Of a stretch of DNA of 64,000 bases, positions 27,401-40,300 are shown piece after piece. The translations under genes were made by a program, and so were the position numbers. Under the pieces are notes generated by a model that worked only from the letters and a program-made list of their open reading frames with translations, was not told the origin of the DNA and ran no database searches. This stretch comes from Drosophila pseudoobscura. Lineage: Eukaryota; Arthropoda; Insecta; Diptera; Drosophilidae. The DNA lies in NCBI RefSeq assembly GCF_009870125.1, contig NC_046680.1:6386001-6450000 (forward strand), in the 5' to 3' direction. Position 1 is the first letter of the stretch, and the number at the start of each line of letters is the position of its first letter.

Positions 27401-30400
27401 CGCAAACCTGACTGACGTCAAGACAGCCGGGCAGCGGTGGGGGCCGGGCAGGATGGCATCGTATGGGGGCAAGGGGCGTGGCATGCGTCGAATGCAGCAG
27501 GGCAGAGCTGGGGCAACGGTATGGGGGGAGACCAGAAATCTGCATGGACGCTGAGGAAAGTGAAAATTGGCTCAGATATTCCGGGCCAAATGAGCGAAAG
27601 TGATCCCAAGGAGAAGCGAGAGAGTGTGTAAAAAGAGCGAGAGAGAGCAGGAAATGCTTGGAGAAGCGTTTAGCGATTGGCAATGCCTGTCCAACAGCAT
27701 TGAATTTCAAATTTCTATTTCGTTTTCATAACACGACTGCAGTGTACCCCATCCTCATCCCCATCGCCGTTCCCGTCCCGTTCCCGCCCCCATTCCATTT
27801 CATACTTATGCAACAAGATTATGATTGAGAGATTACTGTTTGAGAAAAGTTCGCGTGCGGCATTGCCAGATGTGAATGTGAATTTGAAATGGAGCTGTAA
27901 GTGTGAAGAAGAGCAAAAGGTACTCCCAAAATATAGCCAAAAATTAATCAGTTAACGAGGAACTTATGCAAAATATTTAGACACACAGCAGAAGCTTGAA
28001 ATGGGGAATTATGCAATGAATTTATGTCCTTCAGTTGTGGCCCCCTCCTTCTTCCGGGCAGCCTCCCCCTGTGCTGTGCCCTGTCAGCACTTACACGAAT
28101 TACACGACCTGGGAAAATTGTAATTCATAATATTCCGGGCAGCAGGCACCAGGCACCAGACCAGACCCCGACCCCGACCCGCCGACCAGGCTAACAAATC
28201 CTTGGGGATTGCCATCGTTGCTGTTGCTGCTGCTGCTGCTATTTTTAGGCCTCAAGGTTGTGTGGTGGGGGAGGGGCAGGAGGATAAGCAGGATGACAGG
28301 AGATGCCAACCTGCCTGTTTATTTTTTGTTTTTATTTCCAACTTCTGGCCATCGCAGCTTCAAGCTTTCCAGTGGGGCTGAAAAAAGACAAAAAAACAGA
28401 AAATTATGGGTTACGGGAGAGAACATTTAATTTACTCATCTGCACAGTTCCTGGATAACATAACAATAGTTCAACCACTGCTTGCTGACGCACTGCTTGT
28501 TTGTGGAACTGCTTGCCAATAGACAGCTTAAAGGTTTAAGCTACTTGTTTGAAGTGTTGCTTTCGAATACTTTCCAGATTTCGATAAGATTTCATTTAAG
28601 ACAGTTCGAAGCCCTTCTGTTTAGTATCTATTAGTTTTAACTGGTATTATTATGGCATTGTAATGATTATTTGTGATCAATTGTATAAACTATGAACTGT
28701 TTTCGTAAGCTAAAGATTCCATGTACATTTCTGTTGCTGACAACGCCAGGAATGTTCCACTACGTCACATCACATGAACTATTCAAAAAGAAACACAATC
28801 TAACGTAGATCATTGCATTTCGATATCACGTGACTGCGAGGTAGTGGCCCATTCCCGCAACGTTGTTTGGTTCTTCTTGGTTTACAACCTCTAAAAAAAT
28901 AACATAAAAATTAAAATCAATTAGATCTTCAAAATACGGCTTTAGATACATGTATCTTCCCGTCCAAAAATAGCAGAAAGCCTGTCTCGCCTGACGGGCA
29001 CCTCCACCCACAGTTGGCACATTGCACAATCAATCATCTTTCTCTATAATCAGCTGGTTGATTGGCTCCCAGTCTACTGCTCCGCTGCTAGCTCCTCGTT
29101 CTCGAACCCTGAACAAAATTAATGAAAGTGTCCGACATGGTATATTTATTAAGTGAGGCTGGGCCAAAGAAAGCTTTTTGGCATACAATACATGCACCTA
29201 GAAGAGTTACAATGCCCCACCTTACATGAATACACCTTGATTAAAAGTGTCTGACAACAGGATAAGAGATTAGGGATAAGAGGAGCGCCCAGCTTCCCGG
29301 ATTCCATTTTGGCCGGGCATTTTCCCATCATTTGCATGTTATTGGGCGCCATTCGAAGGCGGAGACAGGAAAGGGGTTCCAGTTCCGTTCCAGTATTTGT
29401 AAAGCAAACTATCAGCATTTTCTCCTCTTTCTCTCCACCTCCACCTCGTCCATAGGATATGCAAAATGTCCACCCACCCTCCTCTGCATCCTCTTTTGGG
29501 GGACAGCTTTTCGCGCGAGTGGACGCTTATTAGTATTTGTGCAAGGGATTTTGGTGAAGGATTTGCGGTCTTTACTCAAATATTGCATTTGCCAGGGAGC
29601 TTTGCGGTGGGGGCGGTGCACCGAAGAAAGGGAAACGAGAAAGTGACACGTTTTGAGGGGATTTTGAGTTGAAGTTGGAGCAGTTGATGCACACTCGAAT
29701 AGGCAGCTTGTAATAGAGATAGAGATAGAGGAAACGTTGCTCCATTAGCCCAAAAAGATCATACCATCCTTCGTTGAAAGTACATCCGAGTATGGATGAG
29801 ATTCCCTCAGGAGCATATAGAGGGTATAGCTTTTGGTAAATATTTTCAAAGAAAGATGTAAAATATATGCAGCTTTGGAGCATTGGCTTGGCAGATGAGA
29901 AAATTGTCATATCCAAAATATTTGAGTTTCCCTAAGAACGAAATAGTGGTTTTCTGGCGATTATATGTTTAAGTTTTACCAGAGCTCTGCGTCGAATTTG
30001 TACAGCCACTAAATGCAGAATTTGGAGAATCAATTGGAGATTTGTTTTAAGGGAGTTTCTACTACACAGACTGTTCTTTAAGCTGTGCCTGTGCCGAACT
30101 TCAAGCCGAAGATCCTCTGTGAAGTAATCCAACAGTTGGACAATTGGAGAATAAAGCTTCAACGGCAGTGCGGCCATTGAGTTGGCCAAAGACAGACACA
30201 GGCCTCTGCTGTTGAACAAATTATGGCGAATGTGCAACAAACTTGCCAGAAAATTAGGTTAAACAGAAAAAATAGTAATCACCGAAACGCACATGGGGCC
30301 AGGCGGCCAGGACAGGACCGTTCCGCTGCCATGTGGCAACCGAATGTGGCTGCTGCTGGTGGCTGGTGGCTGCTGCTGGTGGCTGCTGTGTGCTGCCTGC

Positions 30401-32349
30401 CCGCCGGCCCAGTGGGTTTCTGGTCCAACAAATTGCCGCGAATTAAGACCGTCGCACAGAAACTATAAACAACAAAAGTCCCCGGCAGGTGGTAGGACCA
30501 GGCCAGAGCCCGCCACCAGCAGCAGTTGAAGACATTTTTAAATCAGATTCGATTTGCGTCTTGGCATTTGGCGATTTACGGATCGGAGACTCTGGGAATC
30601 GGCCTGGGCTCTCCCTCCACTCGACATCATTTTCCAATTGCGTAAGCAGCTGAGCTGGGAAAATGTCCAAGAGAATAGCCCGAATTTCTTTGGATATTAA
30701 TTCACTTTTCATTGAAAACTTTTATGGATTGTCCCTCGGATCAAAGTGGAGAAAAATGTTGCATCTCACTTTCTTCCTTCCCTTTTCTATCAATCGTTCA
30801 GACTCTTTCGGTTAACACTGCACTGATTTAGGCCATATTTGGTCTATATCCTACGAATGATCCGTTGCTGATCAACTTCGGCGCGATACTGAAGTCCGCA
30901 GAAGTCGATCCAGTCGCCATTACCCTTGACGCCCCACAAAAAAGATTTATTCAAAAATGTATATAAAATGTAATTAAATATATGCCACTACGAATGAAAA
31001 AGCAAATAAAACAAAATCTCAGAAACACTCCCCAGTTCCAGTTGCAGTCCAGGCTCTGCTCTCCTCTCCTCTGTTCTCTGTTCTCTGGGTTTCTTCGCCT
31101 CGACTCGACTCGACTCGATCGCGAATTTGCCGAGTGGCCAAAAAATTAAGTTAACCCTTCAGAGGCCAGCAATCAAGGGAATATATTTTGGAAAGTTAAT
31201 TATTGAGGATTGAACTGAAGGAATTCCCAGTTGTCTTTAGAGCAGTATCGTGTTCTGGCCGGATCAGGCCATCAGTTGGTTGGAGGAGCATTCCGCCGAC
31301 CCCAGATGCTTTCCACAGTAGCACCTGCAGCCTAGTCCCTGGTTCCTCGAGATATTGCAGCTGACAACAGGGTATTATAGTGTTGCAGCACGTGTGCCGC
31401 GACTTCAAACTATTGTACATAAATATATAGCCCCTAACTGAAAGAATGGGTTAAGTCTGTCTCCATAGCCGCACATGGAAATACCAAGAAAATTCAGATA
31501 TGTACTTACATATATGTAATATATATAAACCCTGGGACTTCAATGAAATTCTAGCTTCAGCTACACAAAAAGAGACCACGTAATGCAATTCTAAGCAAAA
31601 ATGCTGCTGTTGGACAGCCGCTGGCTGTGGTCGTGTGAACACACGTGCTTACATAACGTCAGAGCCCGCCCGTCGTTCTGTCGTGTCTTCCTTTGGCAGT
31701 GCAGTGGCTGCAGTGGGTTTTATACGAACGCACTTTGAGGACAGAACGGAAAAACGTTTGTCAACTTCCATGGAATTTTCGGTGATTGGATAATAATTTT
31801 CTCACGCCGCCAGCGCTTCCTGTGCTCTCTTTCTCTCTCTCTTTCTGTATCTGTAGGAGATCAAGGGGACAGGTACATAAGGTACATTATGTCGAGCCAT
31901 GAATAAAGAAACCAAACAGCAAGCTCAGGAATTCGCAGAGGTCTGCAAATGCACAAAAATGACACTTGAGTCTTTACAGATTTTCCCAGAATTTTTGATA
32001 AGCGGCAAGTTTTTATTTTCTTAATGAATCTGTCAGTGTTCTGCTCGAGACTCGAGACGCACAAGTAAAATGTCCCAAAAGAACCTACATATACATATAT
32101 GTACATCCTTATTCTATACAGTAAATGTACATCTATACGTGTGTACATATGCATTGCAGAATGAAATATTAGCTGAATCTTAGGGGTAATTTTATTTCGA
32201 TTTAAATAACATTTTTCAACAATCTACATGGGAAGGAGGCTGAAAAGATTAATTAAAATTTAAGACTCTCTTTAAAAATGATTGGGGATCCGATCCTGTG
32301 CTTACATATTAATTTCTAGATTGTATGATTCCCTTTATATCTGCGATTC
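24438..32349. other. Non-coding stretch between the desert and the gene island
   Basis: No confident gene. It holds a 27-base poly-G run, purine-rich and CT-rich blocks, and two weak coding-like patches that I could not identify: 28800-29110 on the minus strand and 30832-30987, open on both strands (see findings). The last kilobase before the Rcd1 stop is AT-rich and should include the Rcd1 3' untranslated region. Confidence 0.5.
25197..25223. repeat. Poly-G tract, 27 bases
   Basis: Run of 27 G, preceded by GGGGGC. The longest homopolymer in the window. Confidence 0.9.
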
Positions 32350-35300
32350 TTAATTCTGATTCTGCTTTGTAGGTGGCTGCAGCTTGACGACCTTCGAATC
32401 GGCGGAGGCCTGGCCAGAACTCAGCTTGGAGACAGAGGCTATGTTGACGACCCGGCGGACGGCAGCGCCGCCAGGAGTAGTGGATGCTGGGGACGATCCG
32501 GCCGCACGGTTCGCCATCATCAGAACGGGGACCTGCCTGATGCCTGTGCCAGACTTGATGCTCACATTCCCAATTGACATCTTGCCGTCTGCGCCCACTG
32601 TTGTGACCTTGGGCTGCGTCCCTAGGCTGCCACTGTTGACCATCTGGAACTGTGGATACGTCTTGTTGCCTACGCTAATGATGCCCGTGTGGCGGAGTGT
32701 GCCCGAGGGCATGGGCGACGCCTTGACACTGGACACTAGGGATCCCGAGGAGGTGTCCAACAGAAGCGGACTGCCTGTGCTGCCGCTGGGTGTGGCACTC
32801 TTCGGAGTGCTGCTGAGAATACGTACGGGCACGCGTTGGCCAGTTGTCACTATATTGCTTATTGGCTTCATCTGATTCCGATTGAGATAGACCACCTTGT
32901 TTTGGCCAACAATTGGGGTGGTGGTTCCGCCCGGCGAGGTGGTGAACAGCTGCTGGATTCCCTTGTTGAGGACGATATTGTTGCCTACCTTGCTGGTGAC
33001 GGGTGTGCTGCTTGACGGCATTGTCTTGGAGACATTGGCCTCCTTTATGATCTTCTGACTGATGATGATTGGACTCTTGCTGCTGGGATTGCGACCGGGT
33101 GTGGCTGGCACTGTGGATTAGAATCTTCTGGTTAGAGCCGACCGCAAGAGCGTACATCCAAAAACCCATACTCTCACCTATCTTCGGATCCTTCTCCCCC
33201 TCGGGTATGTTCCCCTCATTGTCGGCAAACACAATTGGCATATCAATGATGCTCGACATGTCCACACCGGTTAACTGATTCTTGTTCAACTGCAGCATGG
33301 TCATGCCGCTGGCATTCTTGAACACCGTATACTTTTGTTGCGGCGGGGTCGCTCCTGCTGCTCCTGCTGGCGAGGGGGTGGCCACAAATTTCGTTGTCTG
33401 TCCCGTCGACGTCTTGAGAGTGAAGTACTGTTGCCCGCCCGAGGCAGGGCCCCCTAGAGCCTTCACAATGCTGCCAATGGTGCCCGTTGTGGAGGGCTTG
33501 TTCACCGTATAATTGATCAGTTTATTTTGCGGCGTCAGGGATTTGATCTGCACAAATTGGCTGGAGGGTATCATCTTGATTTTGGTGCCAGCTGCCAGGT
33601 TAACCGTCGTCGGTTGCGATTTGTAGGCCATATCAAATGCCCCTGCCACGGACGTGGTCACCTTGGGGATGCCTGCGCCAGCAGCCACTCCAGCAGATAC
33701 TCCCACTCCTGCCACAGATCCACCAGATGCAGATGCAGTATCATCGCTGTCCATGCTATCATCTAGTAGGAATTCAATGGATTGATTTAATGTGTCTACG
33801 CTGAGAGCACGTTTGCTGCTGTTGTTGCTGTTGTTGTTGTTGTTGTTTTGAATGCCAGAACCAGCTGGAGTGGCTGCATTCGGCAGTGGGCGTGTACGAG
33901 GTCTTCCAACTGGGGGGGGTAAAACTGTTAGTCGGTGAAATAGGGTTGCGGATCGAAAATAAACAGGGCATGCTGTTTGCACTTTGCATGGTTTTACCCT
34001 TTCGCTTGGGAGCAAATGGATCAACGAGGCGCGGTGCCTTCGGCCTGCGGACTGTTTGAGATAGTGGAGGTTTTGATTGATGATTTGGGGGTTTATGATT
34101 TGATTTGATTTGATTTGGATTGGTTTGAGTTAAGTTGTACATGCGGGGGAGGTATTAGTAGTGGGATGGATGATCAGAACTCGAGGGTACTCACTGTGCG
34201 GCACAAACTTGCTTTTGGTGTTCGGCATTCCGCTCTCGTCCAATCCAACCTCCCCTTTGCGCTTGCGATTCTGCTGGGCTCCTCCCTTCTCGAAGCCCAG
34301 GGCGTGCTGCTGATGCAGCCTGTTCTGGCCGCGCTGTGTGCTTTGGTTGTGCAGGGCCATGGGTACACGCGGACCCGGGGGATCCATCAGCGTTCTGTTC
34401 ACAAACTCATAGATTTCGTCCTGTAAGCGGAATTAACCAATGAGAGTAGATTTGCACAGCCTTCGGTGCCCGACTTACCACCACCATGGCATCCACCATC
34501 GACTGGGTGACGCCCTCGATGCGTCTCTTGCTCTTGGGCACACGCAGGACATCGTCCGCACTGCCGACGACCACCAGCGAGGACTCCGATTGCATACGCT
34601 CGCGCAGCGACTCCATTTCCTCCTGGCTGCTCCGTGCCGAATTCTGGCCAATCACAAACAGAATGGGCGTCTTGATGTCCAGGATGCGGTCATCGGGAGA
34701 GCCACGAGGACCACGTAATGTGTTGTAGGCGAAGCCCATGCAAACGACACACGCCAGGCTCTCCGAGAGGGCCACCTGAAGGGCCAGGGATGCGCCGGCA
34801 TTGAAGCCCACAAGAATGATGCCACGATTGGGATTCTCGGTGCGCAGCTCGTTTATGCGGACACGTGTGAGGCACACAATGACTTCGGCCACCTGATCCA
34901 GATTGTGATTGGCAATCCGATCGTCTGCGGGTGGAAGGAACGTCAGGGGTAAAGGGTAAATGGCAAGGAAATCTCATATGAGGTGGATGCTCTTACTCGT
35001 ATTGGGCATGGTAATCTGGACAACCTGGCAGATGGTAGCCAGCGAGCGATACCATTTGTGCATGCGCTCAGGCACACTGCTGCTGCTGGGCATATTTGGC
35101 AGCACCACCATGATGGCATTGTGCGACAATTGACGATTCTTGGGCAGAATAGTTGGCTCCCATCGCTTCTTCATGACGGGGGCGAGCAGCTCCTGGTTAT
35201 TGCTGAGCGGCCGACTGAACAGCAGCTTGTCCATCAGGGTCGGCAGCTTAGTTTTCAGTGTTTGCATCATGTCCAGATAGGAGGCCATGTACGAGGGCGG

Positions 35301-37057
35301 CAGTGACTGCATGAGCAGTGTGTGTAGCCATTGAGTGATGCGCTGATCCCAGGCAACGCTGCCCAAAGCCCGACGCATTCGCGATGCGGACTTGTCCACG
35401 CTCACACGACGATGGACAACCTCGTGCTGGCGCTTGTCGTTGGCCAGACGCGCCAACTGGTCCTGGTCGAGTATGCTGCATACCCTCTCGAACAGCGTCG
35501 TTTGGATAGGGCTCCAGGTAGATCTGAGCAGAGCAGAGAGAGGGTTAGACAATGGTCGTCCTGGATCTGCAGCTTTATACTCACTTATTTAGTCGTGCCA
35601 CCCAGTCCTGATCATCGGAATTGGTGTTCTTCACATACTTGGAAATCCTGGCACACTCGTTCATCATCTCCTTGGCGGATATCTCGTCGTAGGGTGGCGC
35701 ATGGGTCTGGTCTGACTCCAGGTCCTGCTGCGGATATGTGTGGCAGCTGGTGCATTGCGGAGGATGGTTAACCAGGATGTGGCGAACCGGTGCCAGGCCA
35801 TTGGACAACTCGGCACGTGACGTATCGCGCATGTAACTGTGCTCCATTTTATCGCAAAACGAAGATTCACTGTGGGCCGAGATGGTGCTGGACTAAAGAG
35901 CAATAGAGAGAGTGGAAATGCGATTAGTTGTGGCAGGGAAAGAAGGACGCTGTGGCTGGGATTATGAAAACTACAAATATTACACAAATATAGGAAATTA
36001 ACATTTAGTATGTAGGATTTCTATGGATTTCATTACACTTTCTGTTGGCGTTGAGGGCGACGCTGTCATTATCAGTGGTCCGGGGCTGATGTGAATCGGT
36101 TGTGTGGGGGATCTTATGCCAGCGGATGTTGCTGCGGGGGCCTTGGGCGGCGAACTCATTGTGATTGCCCCTGACATCGAGGCAGCACTGCCCAAGGACC
36201 CAGCGCTGACCACATAATACGCGGGTGTTCCGACCGCCGACGATTTATTTGTTTTCGCTGCTCCCGTCGCTGTCGTTGTGTGTGTGTGTGTGTGGGTGTG
36301 CTCTGTGACGATGTAGTCCGAACATCCGACCTTAGTCAAGAATTTGCTGGGACTGTATGTTATAATCGACGATGGAGCCGGCTGGAGCTGCTTCTTCGGT
36401 TTGTTGTTGCCGCTTTTGTTTACTGTTTGCTTCATCATTTTGTTGTCTGCCCGTGTCTGTACGTCTCGCGGATTGTGGTTGGTTTTGGTGCTACTCGCTG
36501 CGCTGCCTAAAATCCAGCTGCTTCTTCTTCTACTTGTCTGTAGCACTAGCGGCGACGGGAAATAATTAAACTACTGCCCGTCAACTATTCGCCCAAAAGC
36601 CACTGTAGACCGACCCCACACAAAATTGCACTTTGCACTTCCTTTTAAGGTACTTTTATCCCTTTTCTTCCACAACTCCGACGTGTTTTCTCAATTGGTT
36701 TGGTAAAATATGGCGTGCCTACGGCAAGAGTTGCCAGACCCACGGACTCGACTCTGAATCTATTGACTCGGTCTGGCAGCACCAGGCAGCGCTTGAGACC
36801 CACCAAAGCATCAAATATTTGTGCAATATCCGTATAACTACGAATTCATGCAAATATGTACCCGCACAGTCATCTAATGGAATCGGCGAAGTACGCGATT
36901 ATATACTTACACCATTACTGGGCGTGGGAGATATGGGGGCTGTCATTTCCATTCTGGACTGCCGTCCCTCTAGCGTTTTGTCTTCTGTAGCCACATTCTC
37001 CTCTACATTGCCGCCTTTTTGCACAAAATTGTTGAAACAGTCGAAGAACGAAGACAT
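32350..37057 (-). CDS. Rcd1: Rcd1 / NSL3 (KANSL3 family), NSL-complex subunit
   Basis: Orthologue of human KANSL3, a scaffold subunit of the NSL histone-acetyltransferase complex that occupies housekeeping promoters with MOF. Exons on the minus strand: 37057-36911, 36537-36037, 35892-35585, 35523-34997, 34924-34479, 34420-34195, 34051-33998, 33909-33178, 33110-32350. All phases match and the total is 1233 aa. The family signature is an alpha/beta-hydrolase-like core near residues 495-645 (ILDIKTPILFVIGQNS, close to human LDMKTPVLFVIGQNS). The nucleophile elbow near residue 530 reads GFNAG, with Asn where an active hydrolase has Ser, as in human GWNTG. The C-terminal half is Ser/Thr/Gly/Lys-rich and probably disordered, with an Asn run. 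I chose the start at 37057 because its exon ends in a perfect GTAAGT donor that joins in frame to exon 2. An alternative start in good context (CAAAATG, 36438) would give 1151 aa. The exon 2 donor is the weak GTAATG. Confidence 0.85.
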
Positions 37058-37339
37058 TACGGTTGGCGCAACTGAACAAAGCAATAACTAGTTGATTTGT
37101 TTGTTACAACGTATGTCAAGACATCAAAAAGCGAGCGTCAAGTCAAATAATCACGTACTATTTAAATGGGGCTGCCACTGTACGCACAAGCCAACTCTGT
37201 TTCCAACCCTGCAGCCCAGGAACAGCTGATAAGTCGGCGTGCGTTGCATTTTGTTTGTGGTTTTTGGTTGAAAAGAAGCGTTCAATTGCTGTGAAAAGTT
37301 TGCAAAGGTCGAAATCGAAATCGTTAATGCTCTGCCGAG
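37058..37339. promoter_or_regulatory. Divergent promoter Rcd1 / pea
   Basis: Only 282 bases separate the two divergent start codons, so both leaders and both core promoters must lie here (with the Rcd1 5' end possibly within its first intron if the internal start is used). No TATA box is evident. A short GTCGAAATCGAAATCG repeat lies just before the pea start. Confidence 0.6.
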
Positions 37340-40300
37340 ATGGAGGAGCTGCAGCAATTGGAGTATCTGTCGCTGGTCTCGAAGATCTGCACAGAGCTCG
37401 ATAATCACTTGGGCATCAATGACAAGGACCTGGCCGAGTTCATCATCGATTTGGAGAACAAGAATCAATCGTACGATGCCTTCCGCAAGGCTCTGCTCGA
37501 GAACGGCGCCGAGTTTCCAGACTCCCTCGTCCAGAATCTGCAGCGCATCATCAACTTAATGCGGCCCAGTCGGCCGAGAGGCGGGAGCGAAGAGAAGATC
37601 GGCTCCGGCAGCAGCAAAGATGACAAGAAATCGCAGCTGATGAAAATGTTCCCTGGCCTGGCCCTGCCCAACGATAAATACAGCCAGAGCGAGGGCCAGG
37701 ACGAGGAAGCCAAGGAAAAGCATTCGGTTGACAAAAAGACAGACCTGAGTGACGTGGACGCGGCCATGATGGAGCTTGAGGCTCTGGCGCCTGGCGAGGG
37801 AAAGACCGAGGATAAGAAAGAGATTAAGGAATCGAGAGACCGACCCCACAAGCGAAGGGAACGCAGCAGAAGTCGCGAGAAGGACAGGGAAACTCGGAAG
37901 CGGAGCAGATCTCGCGAGAATAGGAATAGGGAGCGCCGCAGGAGCAAATCACGCGAGGACCGGCATAGGGAGCGTCGCAGGAGTAGATCTCGCGACAAAG
38001 AACGCCGCAGACGCAGCAGATCACGCGAGCACCGCGATCGGGAACGGGAACGCCGCCGAAGCAGATCCCGCGACGATCGCGAGCGAGATCGTGGTCGCCG
38101 CAGGTCCAGCTCTCGAGACCGCCACGAGCGTCGACAACGCAGTCGGTCGCGCTCTGGCGATCGTGGCGATCGCCGCCAGGAGAAAATGCCGCCCCCCAGC
38201 ACAGTGATGGCCGACGATCCCGAGGCTGGCAAGATCTACTCCGGCAAGGTGGCCAACATTGTGCCCTTCGGGTGCTTTGTCCAGCTCTTCGGACTGCGCA
38301 AGCGCTGGGAGGGGCTGGTGCACATCTCGCAGCTGCGAGCCGAGGGCAGGGTCACCGACGTGACCGAGGTGGTGGCCCGCAATCAGACCGTGAGGGTCAA
38401 GGTGATGTCACTGACGGGTCAGAAAGTGTCGCTGTCCATGAAGGAGGTCGATCAGGAGTCGGGCAGGGACTTGAATCCCCTCTCGCACACCCCCGAGGAT
38501 GATGACTCGCTGCGGGACCGCAATCCAGATGGTCCCTTCAGCAGCAGCACCTCCATGCTTAATCTGCAGGGCAACAGCCTGGACGGGGACGAGAACGAGT
38601 CAAGGAAGCGGGTTACCAGGATCTCCAGCCCCGAGCGATGGGAAATCAAACAGATGATTAGCTCTGGGGTCCTGGACAGGAGCGAAATGCCGGACTTTGA
38701 CGAGGAGACAGGTCTGCTGCCCAAGGACGAGGACGACGAAGCGGACATCGAGATTGAGATTGTGGAGGAAGAGCCGCCATTCCTCTCGGGCCATGGCAGG
38801 GCCCTGCACGACCTATCGCCCGTGAGAATTGTCAAGAATCCCGACGGTTCGTTGGCCCAGGCGGCCATGATGCAGTCGGCCCTGTCCAAGGAGCGGCGGG
38901 AGCAGAAAATGCTGCAGCGCGAACAAGAAATGGAGGCCCTGCCCACGAACCTCAACAAGAACTGGATCGATCCGCTGCCCGAGGAGGACACTCGCAATCT
39001 GGCGGCCAACATGCGTGGCATGGGCGCCGCCCCCGCCGAGGTGCCCGAGTGGAAGAAGCACGTGATTGGCGGCAAGAAGTCATCCTTTGGCAAGAAGACG
39101 GACCTCACCTTGGTCGAGCAGCGCCAGTCGCTGCCCATATACAAGCTGCGCGATGATCTGATCAAGGCCGTCACCGACAATCAAATCCTGATCGTCATCG
39201 GCGAGACGGGCTCCGGCAAGACCACACAGATAACCCAATATCTGGGCGAGTGCGGATTCACGGCACGCGGCAAGATCGGTTGCACGCAGCCGCGTCGAGT
39301 GGCCGCCATGTCCGTGGCCAAGCGAGTGGCCGAGGAGTACGGTTGCCGGCTGGGCCAGGAGGTGGGCTACACCATCCGTTTCGAGGACTGCACCAGCCCG
39401 GAGACGATCATCAAGTACATGACGGACGGCATGTTGCTGCGCGAGTGCCTGATGGAGGCGGAGCTGAAGACCTACTCGGTGATCATGTTGGACGAGGCCC
39501 ACGAGCGCACCATCCACACGGACGTTCTCTTTGGCCTGCTGAAGACGGCCGTACAGAAGCGTCCCGAACTGAAGCTGATCGTGACCTCCGCGACACTGGA
39601 TGCTGTGAAGTTCTCGCAGTATTTTTTCAAGGCTCCCATCTTTACGATTCCCGGACGAACGTTCCCCGTGGAGGTGCTGTACACAAAAGAGCCGGAAACA
39701 GACTATCTGGACGCCTCGCTGATCACTGTGATGCAGATCCATCTGCGTGAGCCGCCCGGCGACATTCTGCTCTTCCTTACCGGCCAGGAGGAAATCGACA
39801 CGGCCTGCGAGATCCTCTACGAGCGCATGAAGAGCCTCGGACCCGATGTACCCGAACTGATAATACTCCCCGTCTACTCGGCGCTTCCCTCCGAGATGCA
39901 GACGCGCATCTTCGATCCGGCCCCCGCCGGCAGCCGCAAAGTGGTGATAGCCACCAACATTGCGGAGACCTCGCTGACCATTGACGGGATATTCTATGTG
40001 GTGGATCCAGGATTTGTCAAGCAGAAGGTGTACAACTCCAAGACTGGCATGGACTCTCTGGTGGTGACGCCCATCTCCCAGGCAGCTGCCAAGCAAAGGG
40101 CCGGGCGTGCCGGACGCACGGGTCCGGGCAAAACCTATCGTCTGTACACGGAGCGCGCCTACCGAGATGAGATGCTACCCACGCCCGTCCCAGAAATCCA
40201 GCGCACGAATCTGGCCACCACAGTGCTCCAGCTGAAGACGATGGGCATCAACGATCTGCTGCACTTTGACTTCATGGATGCCCCGCCCGTGGAGTCGCTG

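Noticed and set aside
36633-37091. 152-codon plus-strand frame between Rcd1 and pea
   Set aside because: Overlaps the divergent promoter and the upstream Rcd1 exon on the other strand; no similarity recognised.
39080-40096. 338-codon open frame on the minus strand within pea
   Set aside because: It is the complement of the strongly codon-biased helicase exon, has no recognisable domain, and is a usual shadow of GC-rich third positions.
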